Positions 21,044-29,472 of a DNA stretch of 38,965 nucleotides are shown one piece after another. Source of the DNA: Terriglobales bacterium (GTDB lineage Bacteria > Acidobacteriota > Terriglobia > Terriglobales > Acidobacteriaceae); assembly GCA_035764005.1 (NCBI GenBank), contig DASTZZ010000121.1, positions 1 to 38,965 on the forward strand. Direction: 5' to 3'. Positions within the stretch are counted from its first letter, which is position 1. The number at the start of each line of letters is the position of its first letter. Under the pieces are notes generated by a model. The model had not been told where the DNA came from and ran no database searches. It worked only from the letters and a program-made list of their open reading frames with translations. A program made the position numbers and the translations under genes.

Positions 21044-21078
21044 CAAAAAAAACGCCCGGAACTCGCGTCCCGGGCGTT
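21044..21078 (-). terminator. Intrinsic terminator of the secreted low-complexity protein gene
   Basis: A perfect 9-bp stem (21051-21059 with 21070-21078, AACGCCCGG / CCGGGCGTT) with a 10-bp loop is followed on the minus strand by seven T residues. It lies 22 bp after the stop of the 21100-21876 gene. This is a textbook rho-independent terminator. Confidence 0.92.
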
Positions 21079-21099
21079 TGGTTTGTACTGCTCGTCAGC

Positions 21100-21876
21100 T
21101 TACTTGCGGAAGCGGGCGATCAGGCCGGTGAAGAATGAGCCGAGGCCAAGCAGGCTGAGCAGCGGCAGAATGGAAGCCGTTTGCGGCAGACCATTCGCGT
21201 TGCCTTGTCCCTGATTGGCAGCATTCGCATTGTTCGCGTTCGCAGCGTTCTGATCCGCGCTGGCCGCGCCCTGATCAGCAGCGTTGCTTCCCGTGCTGCT
21301 GCTGGTTGCGCTCTGCGCATTCTGATCTGCAGCCGGCGCCGGAGTCGTTGCAGCCGCGCCGCTCTGGGCGTTCTGATCGGTCGTGCTGGTCGCGTTGGAC
21401 GATGCCGCCGAGCTGGAAGCTGGAGCCGTCGAGCTCTGGTTGTTGATGTCACCGGAGGTCGCGTTCGAGTTCGAGCTGGGAGCAGCGGTCGTCGAGCTGG
21501 AGCTGGCAGTTCCTGGAGCCGTCGCCGCGTTCTGATCAGTCGTGCTGGACGGAGCCGCGGTTGGGTTTGCCTGGCCCGAGGTCTGGTCGGTCACGCCCGG
21601 GGTCGTCGAGGTCTGGCCATTAGTTGCGCTCGGGGCCGTGTTATCGGCTGGTGCGGTGGACTGGCTGGAGCTCGCCGGAGCTGCAGTCTGATTCATGTCG
21701 GAGCTGCTGCTCGAAGCTGGAGCGGTGGACGACTGGCTCGAGCTGCTCGCGGGAGCAGTCGCGCTCGGCGTCTGATTGTTCTGACTGTTGGGGTCGGTGG
21801 TTGTGCTGGATGTCTGGGCCACAGCTATTCCGGCCGACAGCAGCAGTGCTGAGCATGTGTAAAGAAACTTGTTCAT
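21100..21876 (-). CDS. Secreted Ser/Thr/Ala/Gln/Asn-rich protein with LPxTA-type C-terminal sorting tail
   Basis: The 258 residues have three parts. A signal peptide covers about 1-20 (ending A-V-A). The body (about 21-228) contains almost only S, T, A, Q, N, P, G and D. The tail reads L-P-Q-T-A (about 230-234), then some 20 hydrophobic residues, then R-F-R-K. This tripartite tail resembles sortase or exosortase-like sorting signals: motif, membrane anchor, positive end. The body is probably disordered and could be glycosylated or cell-surface exposed. AGGAAGAGGA lies upstream of the ATG and a strong terminator follows, so it is a single-gene unit, probably well expressed. No sortase is in the window. 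Function unknown. Confidence 0.85.
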   Translation of the reverse strand: MNKFLYTCSALLLSAGIAVAQTSSTTTDPNSQNNQTPSATAPASSSSQSSTAPASSSSSDMNQTAAPASSSQSTAPADNTAPSATNGQTSTTPGVTDQTSGQANPTAAPSSTTDQNAATAPGTASSSSTTAAPSSNSNATSGDINNQSSTAPASSSAASSNATSTTDQNAQSGAAATTPAPAADQNAQSATSSSTGSNAADQGAASADQNAANANNANAANQGQGNANGLPQTASILPLLSLLGLGSFFTGLIARFRK

Positions 21877-22125
21877 GGGCTGTTCCTCTTCCTCCTGCCC
21901 GGTGGTTCAAGCCGGGATTCGTGAATGTTTGCGAGTTGCACACGTATCCACATGTGAAACTCGTCCACTTCGGCAGTTAGAGAAGAGTTAACAGCCACGG
22001 GTTTCCCAGATCGCGAGAATAATGCGGAGTTGCCGGAAAACCTACCTCCGTTTAACAGCAGGGGCTTCGTAGCTGCTGCCAACTGCCACCCAGCCGGAAC
22101 TTTCCTTTGTGTATGCTCTAGCACT

Positions 22126-23616
22126 ATGTCCAGCTACATAGGAGCCATTGATCAGGGAACTACCAGCACGCGTTTCATCGTCTTCGATCGCTCAGGCCGC
22201 ATCGTCTGCTCGGCACAGCGTGAGCACGAGCAGATCTATCCACGAGCCGGATGGGTGGAGCACGATGCCGAAGAAATTTGGCGGCGTACGCTGCAGGTAA
22301 TCAACGAAGCGGTCGCGGAACGCGCGCTACGGCCCAAGGACTTCGCTGCGATCGGCATTACCAACCAGCGGGAAACAACGGTGCTGTGGGACCGCAAAAC
22401 TGGTGCACCGGTCGCGAATGCTCTCGTCTGGCAAGATACGCGTACCGAGTCCTTGCTGAAGCGATTCTCTGCCCACGAAGACGCGATCCGGCACAAGACC
22501 GGCCTGCCGATCTCGACCTACTTCAGCAGTCTGAAACTGATATGGCTTCTCGAGAACGTTCCTGGACTTCGCGAAAGAGCGGAAGCCGGCGAGATCCTGT
22601 TTGGCACCATCGACAGCTTTCTTGCCTGGCGGCTGACCGGCGGCAAAGATGGAGGCCAACACATCACCGATGTCACGAATGCCAGCAGAACACAGCTGTT
22701 TGATCTGGAAAGCTGCTCGTGGAACGATGACCTCCTGCAAACCTTCGGCATTCCCAAACCGGTACTCCCGCGCGTCTGCTCGAGTTCAGAAACATACGGA
22801 ACGGTTTGCCACAAGACACTGGATGGAATTCCGCTGGCAGGCATTCTGGGCGACCAGCAGGCGGCGCTCGTAGGACAAACTTGCTTTACCCCGGGAGAAG
22901 CAAAGAACACGTATGGTACCGGCTGCTTTCTATTGCTCAACACCGGCGCACAGAAAGTAACGTCGAAACACGGCCTCCTAACTACCGTCGCCTACAAATT
23001 CGGCAAAGGACCGATCCACTACGCGCTCGAAGGCAGCGTGGCGATTACGGGCGCTTTGGTGCAGTGGCTGCGTGACAATTTAGGAATTATCAAGACCAGT
23101 CCAGAAGTGGAAGCGCTGGCGCGAACTGTTAGCGACAACGGCGGTGTGTACTTTGTGCCCGCATTTTCAGGGCTATATGCACCATATTGGCAAGCGAATG
23201 CGCGAGGCGTTATTGCCGGCTTGACGCGGTATGCGAATAAAGGACACATGGCGCGTGCCGCGCTCGAAGCGACCGCCTATCAGACCCGCGAAGTGCTGGA
23301 AGCGATGGAGCAGGATTCCGGCAAGCCAGTCGGCATCGTGCGTGTCGATGGCGGCATGGTAGCCAACGACTTGCTCATGCAATTCCAATCCGACATCCTG
23401 AATCGGGAAGTCGTGTCGCCTCACGTGAAGGAGACCACGGCTCTTGGCGCGGCGTTCGCTGCAGGCCTGGCGACAGGGTTCTTTCAGTCGCTCGATGAAT
23501 TGAAAGCTACGTGGAAGGTCGACCGCAGCTGGAATCCTGCAATGGAATCAGCTCAACGCGATCGGCTGTACTCGCGTTGGAAAAAAGCTGTAACCAGGTC
23601 CATGGACTGGGAATGA
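22126..23616 (+). CDS. glpK: Glycerol kinase
   Basis: This 496-residue FGGY-family kinase starts [14 protein letters not shown]. It contains [10 protein letters not shown] and W-Q-D-T-R, the glycerol-binding segment around T-D-V-T-N-A-S-R-T, and G-D-Q-Q-A-A-L, Y-G-T-G-C-F and D-G-G-M-V-A-N-D near the end. It phosphorylates glycerol to glycerol-3-phosphate in the cytoplasm. The frame is open to 22030, but the protein family starts at the ATG at 22126. TATGCT lies 8 bp before that ATG and no ribosome binding site is present, so a short or absent leader is possible. glpF and glpD are not adjacent. Confidence 0.96.
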   Translation: MSSYIGAIDQGTTSTRFIVFDRSGRIVCSAQREHEQIYPRAGWVEHDAEEIWRRTLQVINEAVAERALRPKDFAAIGITNQRETTVLWDRKTGAPVANALVWQDTRTESLLKRFSAHEDAIRHKTGLPISTYFSSLKLIWLLENVPGLRERAEAGEILFGTIDSFLAWRLTGGKDGGQHITDVTNASRTQLFDLESCSWNDDLLQTFGIPKPVLPRVCSSSETYGTVCHKTLDGIPLAGILGDQQAALVGQTCFTPGEAKNTYGTGCFLLLNTGAQKVTSKHGLLTTVAYKFGKGPIHYALEGSVAITGALVQWLRDNLGIIKTSPEVEALARTVSDNGGVYFVPAFSGLYAPYWQANARGVIAGLTRYANKGHMARAALEATAYQTREVLEAMEQDSGKPVGIVRVDGGMVANDLLMQFQSDILNREVVSPHVKETTALGAAFAAGLATGFFQSLDELKATWKVDRSWNPAMESAQRDRLYSRWKKAVTRSMDWE

Positions 23617-23648
23617 ACCGGATCCGATCCTCCCATTTTTCTACTGTC

Positions 23649-23711
23649 ATCCCTGCGAGCGCCGGGAGATAGTCAAGGTCGTATGCGAATCGGGTTTGCG
23701 CTCGCGGGGAT
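23649..23711. repeat. Short inverted repeat between convergent glpK and oxyR
   Basis: Arms 23649-23662 and 23698-23711 (ATCCCTGCGAGCGC type) match at 13 of 14 positions with a 35-bp loop. It may act as a shared transcription end, but no T-run follows. It resembles the ATCCT-type arms near 38684. Confidence 0.7.
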
Positions 23712-23737
23712 CTGCTGTTGAAAGCGAACAGAAGCAT

Positions 23738-24637
23738 CTAAGCTGACCGTTGAGCCACATTCTTTGCCGAAGCCTTCTGTAAATGCTCCAGAACAGCCAG
23801 CTGAGCGCGCGTCGGGTATCGATACTTCAAACGCGCGACTCCAATCGTGCGGCGGATAGATTTATCCGCAATCAGCACGAAGCGGCAGCCGCTCGTCTCT
23901 TTGACTGCCATTTCGGGAACCACTGACACGCCCATACCCGCCGAGACCATCGCCAGAATCGTCGCAAACTGTCCGCTTTCGAATACCACATTGGGATTCA
24001 CCTGCGATTGACGACACGCCTGCAGCGCATTCTCGCGAAAGCAATGTCCTTCTTTCAGAAGAAGAAAGGGCTCGCTGCGAATCTGGTCGAGCGTCACCGT
24101 GCGGCGTTTCGCCAACGGATGCCGCTCGGGCAAAACGGCGAACAGCGGCTCCTGTATCAGTTCGGTTGTAATTAATTCTTCGCTTTGGATGGGCAAAGCG
24201 AGCAGCGCAAGATCAAGAGATCCGTCATGAAGTCTCTCCAGAAGCGTAGGGGTAATTTCCTCGACTACGCTGACCGATACGCTGGGATGCCGGCGCGCAA
24301 AGCTGCTCAGCATGCGGGGAAGCAAGTAAGGAGCGATCGTCGGAATGGCCCCGAGCACAACTTCTCCACTCTCCGCGCTCGCCATCTCTCGAATCTCAAT
24401 GCGCGCCTCGCCAATCTGGCGCAGGATCGCTTGCGCTTTGGGCAGAAAAGCTTTCCCGAATTGGGTCAGACGGGCGGAACGCGGCAAACGATCGAATAAC
24501 TTTGCCCCAAGTTCGTCTTCGAGTTTATGAATCTGCTGCGACAGTGATGGTTGAGAAATACGCGTCGCCTCGGCGGCACGGGTGAAATTTCCCGATTCGG
24601 CAACTGCACAAAAATAGCGGAGCTGATGAACTTCCAT
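23738..24637 (-). CDS. oxyR: OxyR, hydrogen peroxide-sensing LysR-type regulator
   Basis: This 299-residue LysR-family protein has the N-terminal winged HTH (about 1-60, with S-Q-P-S-L-S-Q-Q-I) and a C-terminal regulatory domain. The peroxide-sensing pair is conserved: E-G-H-C-F-R-E-N-A-L-Q-A-C places cysteines at residues 199 and 208, the same numbers as in E. coli OxyR. This strongly supports OxyR rather than a general LysR protein. It is divergent from the Dps-like ferritin gene, with a 101-bp shared region that holds an OxyR-like operator. AAGGA lies just before the ATG. Confidence 0.93.
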   Translation of the reverse strand: MEVHQLRYFCAVAESGNFTRAAEATRISQPSLSQQIHKLEDELGAKLFDRLPRSARLTQFGKAFLPKAQAILRQIGEARIEIREMASAESGEVVLGAIPTIAPYLLPRMLSSFARRHPSVSVSVVEEITPTLLERLHDGSLDLALLALPIQSEELITTELIQEPLFAVLPERHPLAKRRTVTLDQIRSEPFLLLKEGHCFRENALQACRQSQVNPNVVFESGQFATILAMVSAGMGVSVVPEMAVKETSGCRFVLIADKSIRRTIGVARLKYRYPTRAQLAVLEHLQKASAKNVAQRSA

Positions 24638-24650
24638 TCAATCCTTACCA

Positions 24651-24687
24651 ATCCGTTTTGCCTATGAAAAACATAGCAACGATATAT
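24651..24687. promoter_or_regulatory. OxyR-type operator between oxyR and the Dps-like gene
   Basis: Four tetramers spaced by exactly 7 bp (ATCC, CTAT, ATAG, ATAT at 24651, 24662, 24673 and 24684) match the OxyR pattern ATAG-N7-CTAT-N7-ATAG-N7-CTAT at 13 of 16 bases; the two central tetramers are perfect. A -10-like TATATT for the rightward gene overlaps its right end (24683-24688). Confidence 0.7.
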
Positions 24688-24738
24688 TAGACCTATCATC
24701 GTACCGGCTTTTAGTCTTCTTGCCTGGAGGACAAATCT

Positions 24739-25350
24739 ATGGCAAAAGGCGGAGTCGTCAAGCACGGCGACCTCAGCGCTCGTGTCGGCGTGGAAGTGAT
24801 TCGCGCGCGCGGAGTCGATGTCGAAAAACTCATCAAGATGCTCATCGCCAATGCGGCGGCGGAGTTCGCGAGCACCTATTACTACTACACGATCCTGCGC
24901 ATGCATCTGGCGGGTCATGAAGATTACAAAGAGATTTGCGAAGACGCGCGCCTCGAAGATCGCGCGCACTGGGAGCTGATCGTCCCACGCATCTATGAAC
25001 TCGGCGGCGAACTGCCGAACGATCTGCCCGCATTCCACGATCAGGCCGGATGCGAGGCCGCGAAGCTGCCCAATCCGCCAACCGTCGTAAACATCCTCAC
25101 GCTCCTGCTCGAATCCGAGCGCTGCGCCATTCGAAGCTGGAGCGAGATCTGCGACATGACTTTCGGCAAAGATCCCCGGACGTACGATATGGCGGCTCGC
25201 ATTCTGAACGAAGAGGTAGAGCACGAAGCCTGGTTCATTGAACTGCTCGCGCACGAGCGTGACGGCAAATCGATTCCTTCAGGCCACTTCCGCCGCGGGG
25301 AGCCTGGCGAGGCGCCGTATAGCAAGAATCGCCGCTTCTACAACCCATAG
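24739..25350 (+). CDS. Dps-like (DPSL/thioferritin) peroxide-protective ferritin
   Basis: This 203-residue four-helix ferritin-like protein has likely di-iron ligands E42, E73/H77, E125 or E127, and E159/H162 (in E-E-V-E-H). Cysteines C105 and C129, close to the metal helix, resemble the conserved pair of DPSL proteins, also called thioferritins. Those proteins oxidise and store iron using hydrogen peroxide and protect DNA. A GGAGG sequence at about 24726 precedes the ATG. Divergence from oxyR with an operator between them fits peroxide induction. It is not a classical Dps by sequence. Confidence 0.85.
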   Translation: MAKGGVVKHGDLSARVGVEVIRARGVDVEKLIKMLIANAAAEFASTYYYYTILRMHLAGHEDYKEICEDARLEDRAHWELIVPRIYELGGELPNDLPAFHDQAGCEAAKLPNPPTVVNILTLLLESERCAIRSWSEICDMTFGKDPRTYDMAARILNEEVEHEAWFIELLAHERDGKSIPSGHFRRGEPGEAPYSKNRRFYNP

Positions 25351-25383
25351 TTGACCGGAGTGAGGAGAAAGCTGCTAAAAATC

Positions 25384-25500
25384 GTGGACTGAGTGGATTT
25401 CGTGGACATTGTGGACAGGGGCTGTTTTCGAGTGCTTACGCCCACAAAGTCCACTCAGTCCATTTTGTCCACTGAGTCCATTTTGTCCGCTAAGTCCACC
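25384..25500. repeat. Inverted repeat made of tandem 9-bp words
   Basis: The left arm 25384-25416 contains four 9-mers of GTGGACTGA type. The right arm 25449-25500 contains about six 9-mers of the complementary GTCCACTCA type. The word is shared with the tandem array at 1199-1242. It lies between the convergent Dps-like and mpg genes. Confidence 0.9.
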
Positions 25501-25531
25501 TGCAAGGATGAAGATCCTTTGGCCCTAACTT

Positions 25532-26218
25532 TCAGGCCTTCGCTCCTCTCCGTGCCCTCTGTGCCTCCGTGGTGAAACTCATCGGTTTTCCCGAAACGAA
25601 ACCATTCCCGGCTAAGAAATAGCGCAAAGGCATATCAGAAGATTTCGTAATTCCGATGCGGGTGCTTTCGCCAATATCATCAGAGCGCGTTCCGTCATCC
25701 ACAATCTTCAAAGGAGACTTCTCGCGATAGAGTTCCTGCCCATTTAATCGTTCTCGTGTGATGCTCAGTGCCTCGCAGACTCGCCCGGGTCCGCTGGTAA
25801 GAAGTTTCAAACCCGAAGCCGAGTGCAGCCGCTCGCGACGAACCCCTCGTGCTTTCGCCATCGCCGCAATTCCTTCCAGCGGCTCGAGGGCGCGCAGGAG
25901 CACGCAGCCCGCCTGACCTTCCGGCAAACAGGAAAAGTTCAGGCAGTAATGCACGCCATAGATGAAATACACGTAGGCGTGACCGGGAGGACCAAACAGA
26001 ACTTGATTGCGCGCAGTTTTTCCTGCGGCGGAGTGAGCGGCAAGATCGCCTTCGCCTAGGTAAACCTCGACCTCCACGATCCTGCCCGTAAGCCGCTGCG
26101 CTCCCGCACGGTTGGACAATGTACGAACGAGCACCTTACCCAGTAGTTCTCTCGCGACCAGGCGCGGATCGCGCGCATAAAATGTCTGGGGCAGGACGCG
26201 CTCTTTCATTCGCGGCAT
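25532..26218 (-). CDS. mpg: 3-methyladenine DNA glycosylase, AAG/MPG family
   Basis: This 228-residue protein carries the AAG motifs: the catalytic Glu in V-E-V-E-V-Y, then A-A-H-S, G-K-T-A-R-N, and the strongly conserved F-G-P-P-G-H-A-Y-V-Y-F-I-Y-G-V-H-Y-C-L-N. R-A-L-E-P follows. It excises alkylated purines such as 3-methyladenine and hypoxanthine in base excision repair. The family usually ends near G-N-x-F-V-S; here about 17 further residues (F-T-T-E-A-Q-R-A-R-R-G-A) are appended. Their DNA (25532-25578) looks like a repeat word, not a conserved domain. The start could also be the ATG three codons downstream. Confidence 0.95.
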   Translation of the reverse strand: MPRMKERVLPQTFYARDPRLVARELLGKVLVRTLSNRAGAQRLTGRIVEVEVYLGEGDLAAHSAAGKTARNQVLFGPPGHAYVYFIYGVHYCLNFSCLPEGQAGCVLLRALEPLEGIAAMAKARGVRRERLHSASGLKLLTSGPGRVCEALSITRERLNGQELYREKSPLKIVDDGTRSDDIGESTRIGITKSSDMPLRYFLAGNGFVSGKPMSFTTEAQRARRGAKA

Positions 26219-26320
26219 TTACTTTTAGATTACCCGCTGCGAAGGTTTTTGCGATCTGTTCCACAATTGGATTGGGCTCACGCCGCCAGTCCGTCACAGG
26301 CAAGCAGTTCAGGAGGGATT

Positions 26321-26887
26321 ATGAAAGGCAAGATAGCCTTAAATTTCGCTGCGTTCCTGGTCATCTCACTGTCTCTGAGCGCGGCAACCATTCCGTCAGG
26401 CACGCACGTCACCGTGCGCACCGGTTCGTCGCTTTCATCAGGAACTGCGAAAGCCGGACACTCGTTCAGATGTTCCGTTGCGCGCGACGTTGTCGTAAAC
26501 GGCAAGACGCTCGCCAGAACCGGCGACCCAGCGAAGTGCCGAGTAACTTCAGCGAAGTCCAGCGGACGGCTTCACGCTCCGGGCGTCATTTCGGTACGCC
26601 TCACGGAAGTGAACGGTCAAGCGGTAACAACCGGTTCCCATACGTTCCATGGGAAGAGCCATAAAAAGAGCAACGTCACCAAGATTGGCGGCGGTGCGGC
26701 CGCCGGAGCCTTGATCGGCGGAATCGCAGGTGGAGGCAAAGGCGCGTTGATCGGCACTGCTGCGGGCGGCGCGGCAGGCACGGGAGTCGCGGCTGCTACG
26801 GGAAAAGAAGAAGCCGTGATACCAGCGGAGACTGCGATGACCTTCACCGTGAGAGGCACATCGAGTTCCAGCAAACGTCATCGCTAA
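26321..26887 (+). CDS. Exported glycine-zipper protein
   Basis: This 188-residue protein has a signal peptide (about 1-21), a beta-rich part (T-I-P-S-G-T-H-V-T-V-R-T, about 22-108) and a glycine zipper (about 120-160) with repeated G-G-x-A-A-G-A-L-I-G-G-I-A-G-G. Glycine zippers usually associate with membranes. AGGAGG at 26311-26316 fixes the ATG at 26321 rather than the upstream start at 26249. Function unknown. A strong terminator follows about 110 bp downstream. Confidence 0.8.
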   Translation: MKGKIALNFAAFLVISLSLSAATIPSGTHVTVRTGSSLSSGTAKAGHSFRCSVARDVVVNGKTLARTGDPAKCRVTSAKSSGRLHAPGVISVRLTEVNGQAVTTGSHTFHGKSHKKSNVTKIGGGAAAGALIGGIAGGGKGALIGTAAGGAAGTGVAAATGKEEAVIPAETAMTFTVRGTSSSSKRHR

Positions 26888-26996
26888 CCAGATTGCCAGT
26901 CACTGCGATTCCTTCTAGTGAGAGGCCGTCGCAATCTCGCTCAGCAATGATTCCGCAGTCGTTATCTCGACAGCCTAGAATGCATCTCCAATAAAG

Positions 26997-27029
26997 AAGG
27001 GCAGCCGTTTCTGGCTGCCCTTTTGTTTT
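26997..27029. terminator. Bidirectional intrinsic terminator
   Basis: The stem AAGGGCAGCC / GGCTGCCCTT with loop GTTTCT is followed by TTTTGTTTT on the plus strand. It serves the glycine-zipper gene; on the minus strand it is 12 bp after the ftsH stop and is followed by a T-containing CTTCTTTATT, so it probably serves both. Confidence 0.9.
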
Positions 27030-27040
27030 CCTTAGAATGC

Positions 27041-28948
27041 TTAAGCGGGCGACGGATGTCCCGGAGCCAGGCCTGGCTGTCGTGACGGTTCCGGCTTCAG
27101 CACCTGCTGCACGCCACCATCACTGCCGCTGGACGGCATCTTGATTGGCGGAAGGTCTTTGCCTTCGATGATCATTTTGATCTCGTTGGCATCGAGCACC
27201 TCGCGCTCCAGCAAAGCCGCCGACATGCGATGCATGATGTCCTTGTTATTTGAGAGGATATCCACCGCCGACTGATAACCCGCATCGACCAACTGACGAA
27301 CTTGTTTGTCGATCAACTGCGCGGTTTCTTCGCTGAAGTCACGATGCTGATTGATTTCGCGGCCGAGGAAGATCTGCTCTTCCTTCTTGCCGAACGTGAT
27401 CGGCCCGAGAGAACTCATGCCGAACTCGCATACCATGCGGCGAGCGAGATCGGATGCCTGCTCGATGTCGTTACCGGCACCGGTCGTCATTTGACCGAGG
27501 AAGATCTCCTCAGCAACGCGACCGCCCATCATGATGGCCAAGCGCGTCTCGAGATATTCCTTCGTGTAAGTGTGCTTATCGTCGATCGGCAACTGCATGG
27601 TTACGCCCAGCGCCATTCCGCGCGGGATGATCGTGACCTTATGCAGAGGGTCGGCGTGCTCGCGCATGGCTGCCACGAGCGCGTGTCCGGCCTCGTGGTA
27701 AGCCGTGACCTTTTTCTCATGGTCGGAGAGCAGCATCGACTTGCGCTCCGCCCCCATCAGCACTTTGTCCTTCGAGACTTCGAAGTCGTACATATACACC
27801 GCTTTGCGGTTCTGACGAGCGGCGTTCAGTGCGGCCTCGTTGACCATGTTGGCCAGATCAGCTCCGGAGAAACCCGGCGTGCCGCGAGCGAGGATCGAGA
27901 GATCGACATCATCTCCGATGGGAATCTTGCGCGTGTGTACGCGGAGAATCTCTTCACGTCCGCGGACGTCGGGACGCGCGACCACTACGCGACGATCAAA
28001 GCGGCCAGGACGCAGCAGCGCGGGATCAAGCACGTCAGGACGGTTCGTAGCGGCGATGAGGATCACGCCTTCGTTCGATTCGAAGCCGTCCATCTCAACG
28101 AGCAACTGGTTGAGTGTTTGCTCGCGCTCGTCGTGTCCGCCACCTAGACCAGCACCGCGATGGCGTCCGACAGCGTCGATTTCGTCGATGAAAATGATGC
28201 AGGGAGCGTTCTTTTTGCCCTGCTCGAACAGATCGCGTACGCGGCTCGCGCCGACGCCGACGAACATTTCGACGAAATCAGAACCTGAAATCGAGAAGAA
28301 CGGAACGTTGGCTTCACCGGCTACTGCACGGGCAAGCAGAGTCTTTCCCGTTCCGGGAGGTCCGACGAGCAGTACGCCCTTCGGAATGCGTCCTCCGAGC
28401 TTTTGGAACTTCTGCGCCTCGCGCAGGAACTCAATAATCTCGCGCAGCTCTTCTTTGGCTTCGTCCACGCCGGCGACGTCCTTAAACGTGACTTTCTTCT
28501 GCTGCATCGAGAGCAGGCGTGCGCGGCTCTTGCCGAACGAGAGAGCTTTGTTGCCACCGGTCTGCATCTGGCGGATCATCACGAACCAGAGCGCCGCGAA
28601 GAGGATGAGCGGGGAAAGATTCAGCAGGTAAGTCGGCCAGCCATTGCCGGAATTGTCCTTCACGGTGATGTTGACGCCTTTATCGCGAAGGTCCTTGATC
28701 ATGTCCGGATAATTTGCCGGAACCGTGGTCTGGAATCCGCCTTTGCCGCTCTTGTACTTGCCATGAACTTCGGTGCCGATCATCGTCACGTCATTGACGT
28801 CGCCATGGTCCACGTCCTGCATGAACTGCGAGAACGAGACTGGTGTTTCTTTGGCACCGGCGCCACCGGCCTGAACTACCTTCCAGAGCAGTACTCCCGA
28901 AAGCAGAATGACCAGCCAGAACGCCACGGTCTTAACGGTTGAATTCAC
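27041..28948 (-). CDS. ftsH: ATP-dependent zinc metalloprotease FtsH
   Basis: This 635-residue membrane protease has two membrane helices (about 7-26 and 108-127) flanking a periplasmic domain. A AAA+ module follows with Walker A G-P-P-G-T-G-K-T (196-203), Walker B I-I-F-I-D-E-I-D and the second-region-of-homology arginines. The zinc site H-E-A-G-H is at about 418-422. It degrades misfolded membrane proteins and some regulators. The frame is open to a TTG at 28954, but AGGAG is only 2 bp from that codon and 8 bp from the GTG at 28948, so I chose the GTG. It is the last gene of tilS-hpt-ftsH, with a 524-bp gap before it. Confidence 0.97.
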   Translation of the reverse strand: MNSTVKTVAFWLVILLSGVLLWKVVQAGGAGAKETPVSFSQFMQDVDHGDVNDVTMIGTEVHGKYKSGKGGFQTTVPANYPDMIKDLRDKGVNITVKDNSGNGWPTYLLNLSPLILFAALWFVMIRQMQTGGNKALSFGKSRARLLSMQQKKVTFKDVAGVDEAKEELREIIEFLREAQKFQKLGGRIPKGVLLVGPPGTGKTLLARAVAGEANVPFFSISGSDFVEMFVGVGASRVRDLFEQGKKNAPCIIFIDEIDAVGRHRGAGLGGGHDEREQTLNQLLVEMDGFESNEGVILIAATNRPDVLDPALLRPGRFDRRVVVARPDVRGREEILRVHTRKIPIGDDVDLSILARGTPGFSGADLANMVNEAALNAARQNRKAVYMYDFEVSKDKVLMGAERKSMLLSDHEKKVTAYHEAGHALVAAMREHADPLHKVTIIPRGMALGVTMQLPIDDKHTYTKEYLETRLAIMMGGRVAEEIFLGQMTTGAGNDIEQASDLARRMVCEFGMSSLGPITFGKKEEQIFLGREINQHRDFSEETAQLIDKQVRQLVDAGYQSAVDILSNNKDIMHRMSAALLEREVLDANEIKMIIEGKDLPPIKMPSSGSDGGVQQVLKPEPSRQPGLAPGHPSPA

Positions 28949-29472
28949 TCTCAATGCTCCTAAACCTACCCTCTAGGACTCCGATACGCGGCCGCATGCC
29001 GCCCGAAAAAGTCCCAAATGCGATATCAAAACTACTCATTCGAGCCTTCCAAACGGCCCAAACTGCTGGTCCGATCTTCCCATACACCAGCCGACTCATA
29101 CATCAAAACGGGGGAGATTGGACGCGAATAGTCCTACCCCTCCATTGTGCTTAGATGCCGAAGAAGGGATTTCGACCCCTTACTCGTAACCTAAATTGTA
29201 TATGGTTTCCCGGCCGTAAACCTCATCCAAAGTAATGCCAATTACCAGAGCTTCCAATCCATTAGACACCGTGGTTCGGGCTAAGGTGGGGAACACCGGC
29301 TGTCGGCATTCGGCTGTCGGCGCTCGGCCGACCACCTTTCTTGGTTTTGCTGCGATTGAGCTTTTAGACGGTCTGCCCGCGAGTTTGATTACGGAGTTTT
29401 AAGTCTAATTGGCCCGAACCGCCACCCCATCAGCTGGCCGAAAGCCGAGTGCCGAATGCCGAGTGCCGCTTT
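28949..29472. other. 524-bp region between hpt and ftsH
   Basis: No gene is supported. It holds the inverted repeat at 29297-29468 and, near 29150-29215, a small hairpin that is not a tRNA. The ftsH promoter is probably here on the minus strand, but I found no -35/-10 pair good enough to annotate. Confidence 0.6.
29297..29468. repeat. Inverted repeat, 33-bp arms of GCCGA words
   Basis: Arms 29297-29329 and 29436-29468 match at 27 of 33 positions as inverted copies with a 106-bp loop. The mismatches fall in the variable positions between GCCGA words. The right arm ends 4 bp from the hpt stop codon. Confidence 0.88.

Noticed and set aside
21181-21852. Open frame of 223 codons antisense to the secreted low-complexity gene
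   Set aside because: Arg/Ser/Gly-rich mirror of the S/T/A/Q codons; the terminator, signal peptide and ribosome binding site all support the minus-strand gene.
25384-25500. CRISPR-like array
   Set aside because: The units are contiguous 9-bp words without spacers and form an inverted repeat; no cas genes are near.
27302-28147. Open frame of 281 codons antisense to ftsH
   Set aside because: FtsH motifs are unmistakable on the other strand; the antisense frame has no domain or ribosome binding site.
29156-29214. tRNA-like fold on the minus strand (T-arm-like AAGGG/CCCTT hairpin with GTCGAAAT loop and a 3' CTTCGGCA)
   Set aside because: Only about 58 nt, no D-arm or anticodon arm can be drawn, the T loop has 8 nt and the acceptor stem has two wobbles and a mismatch.
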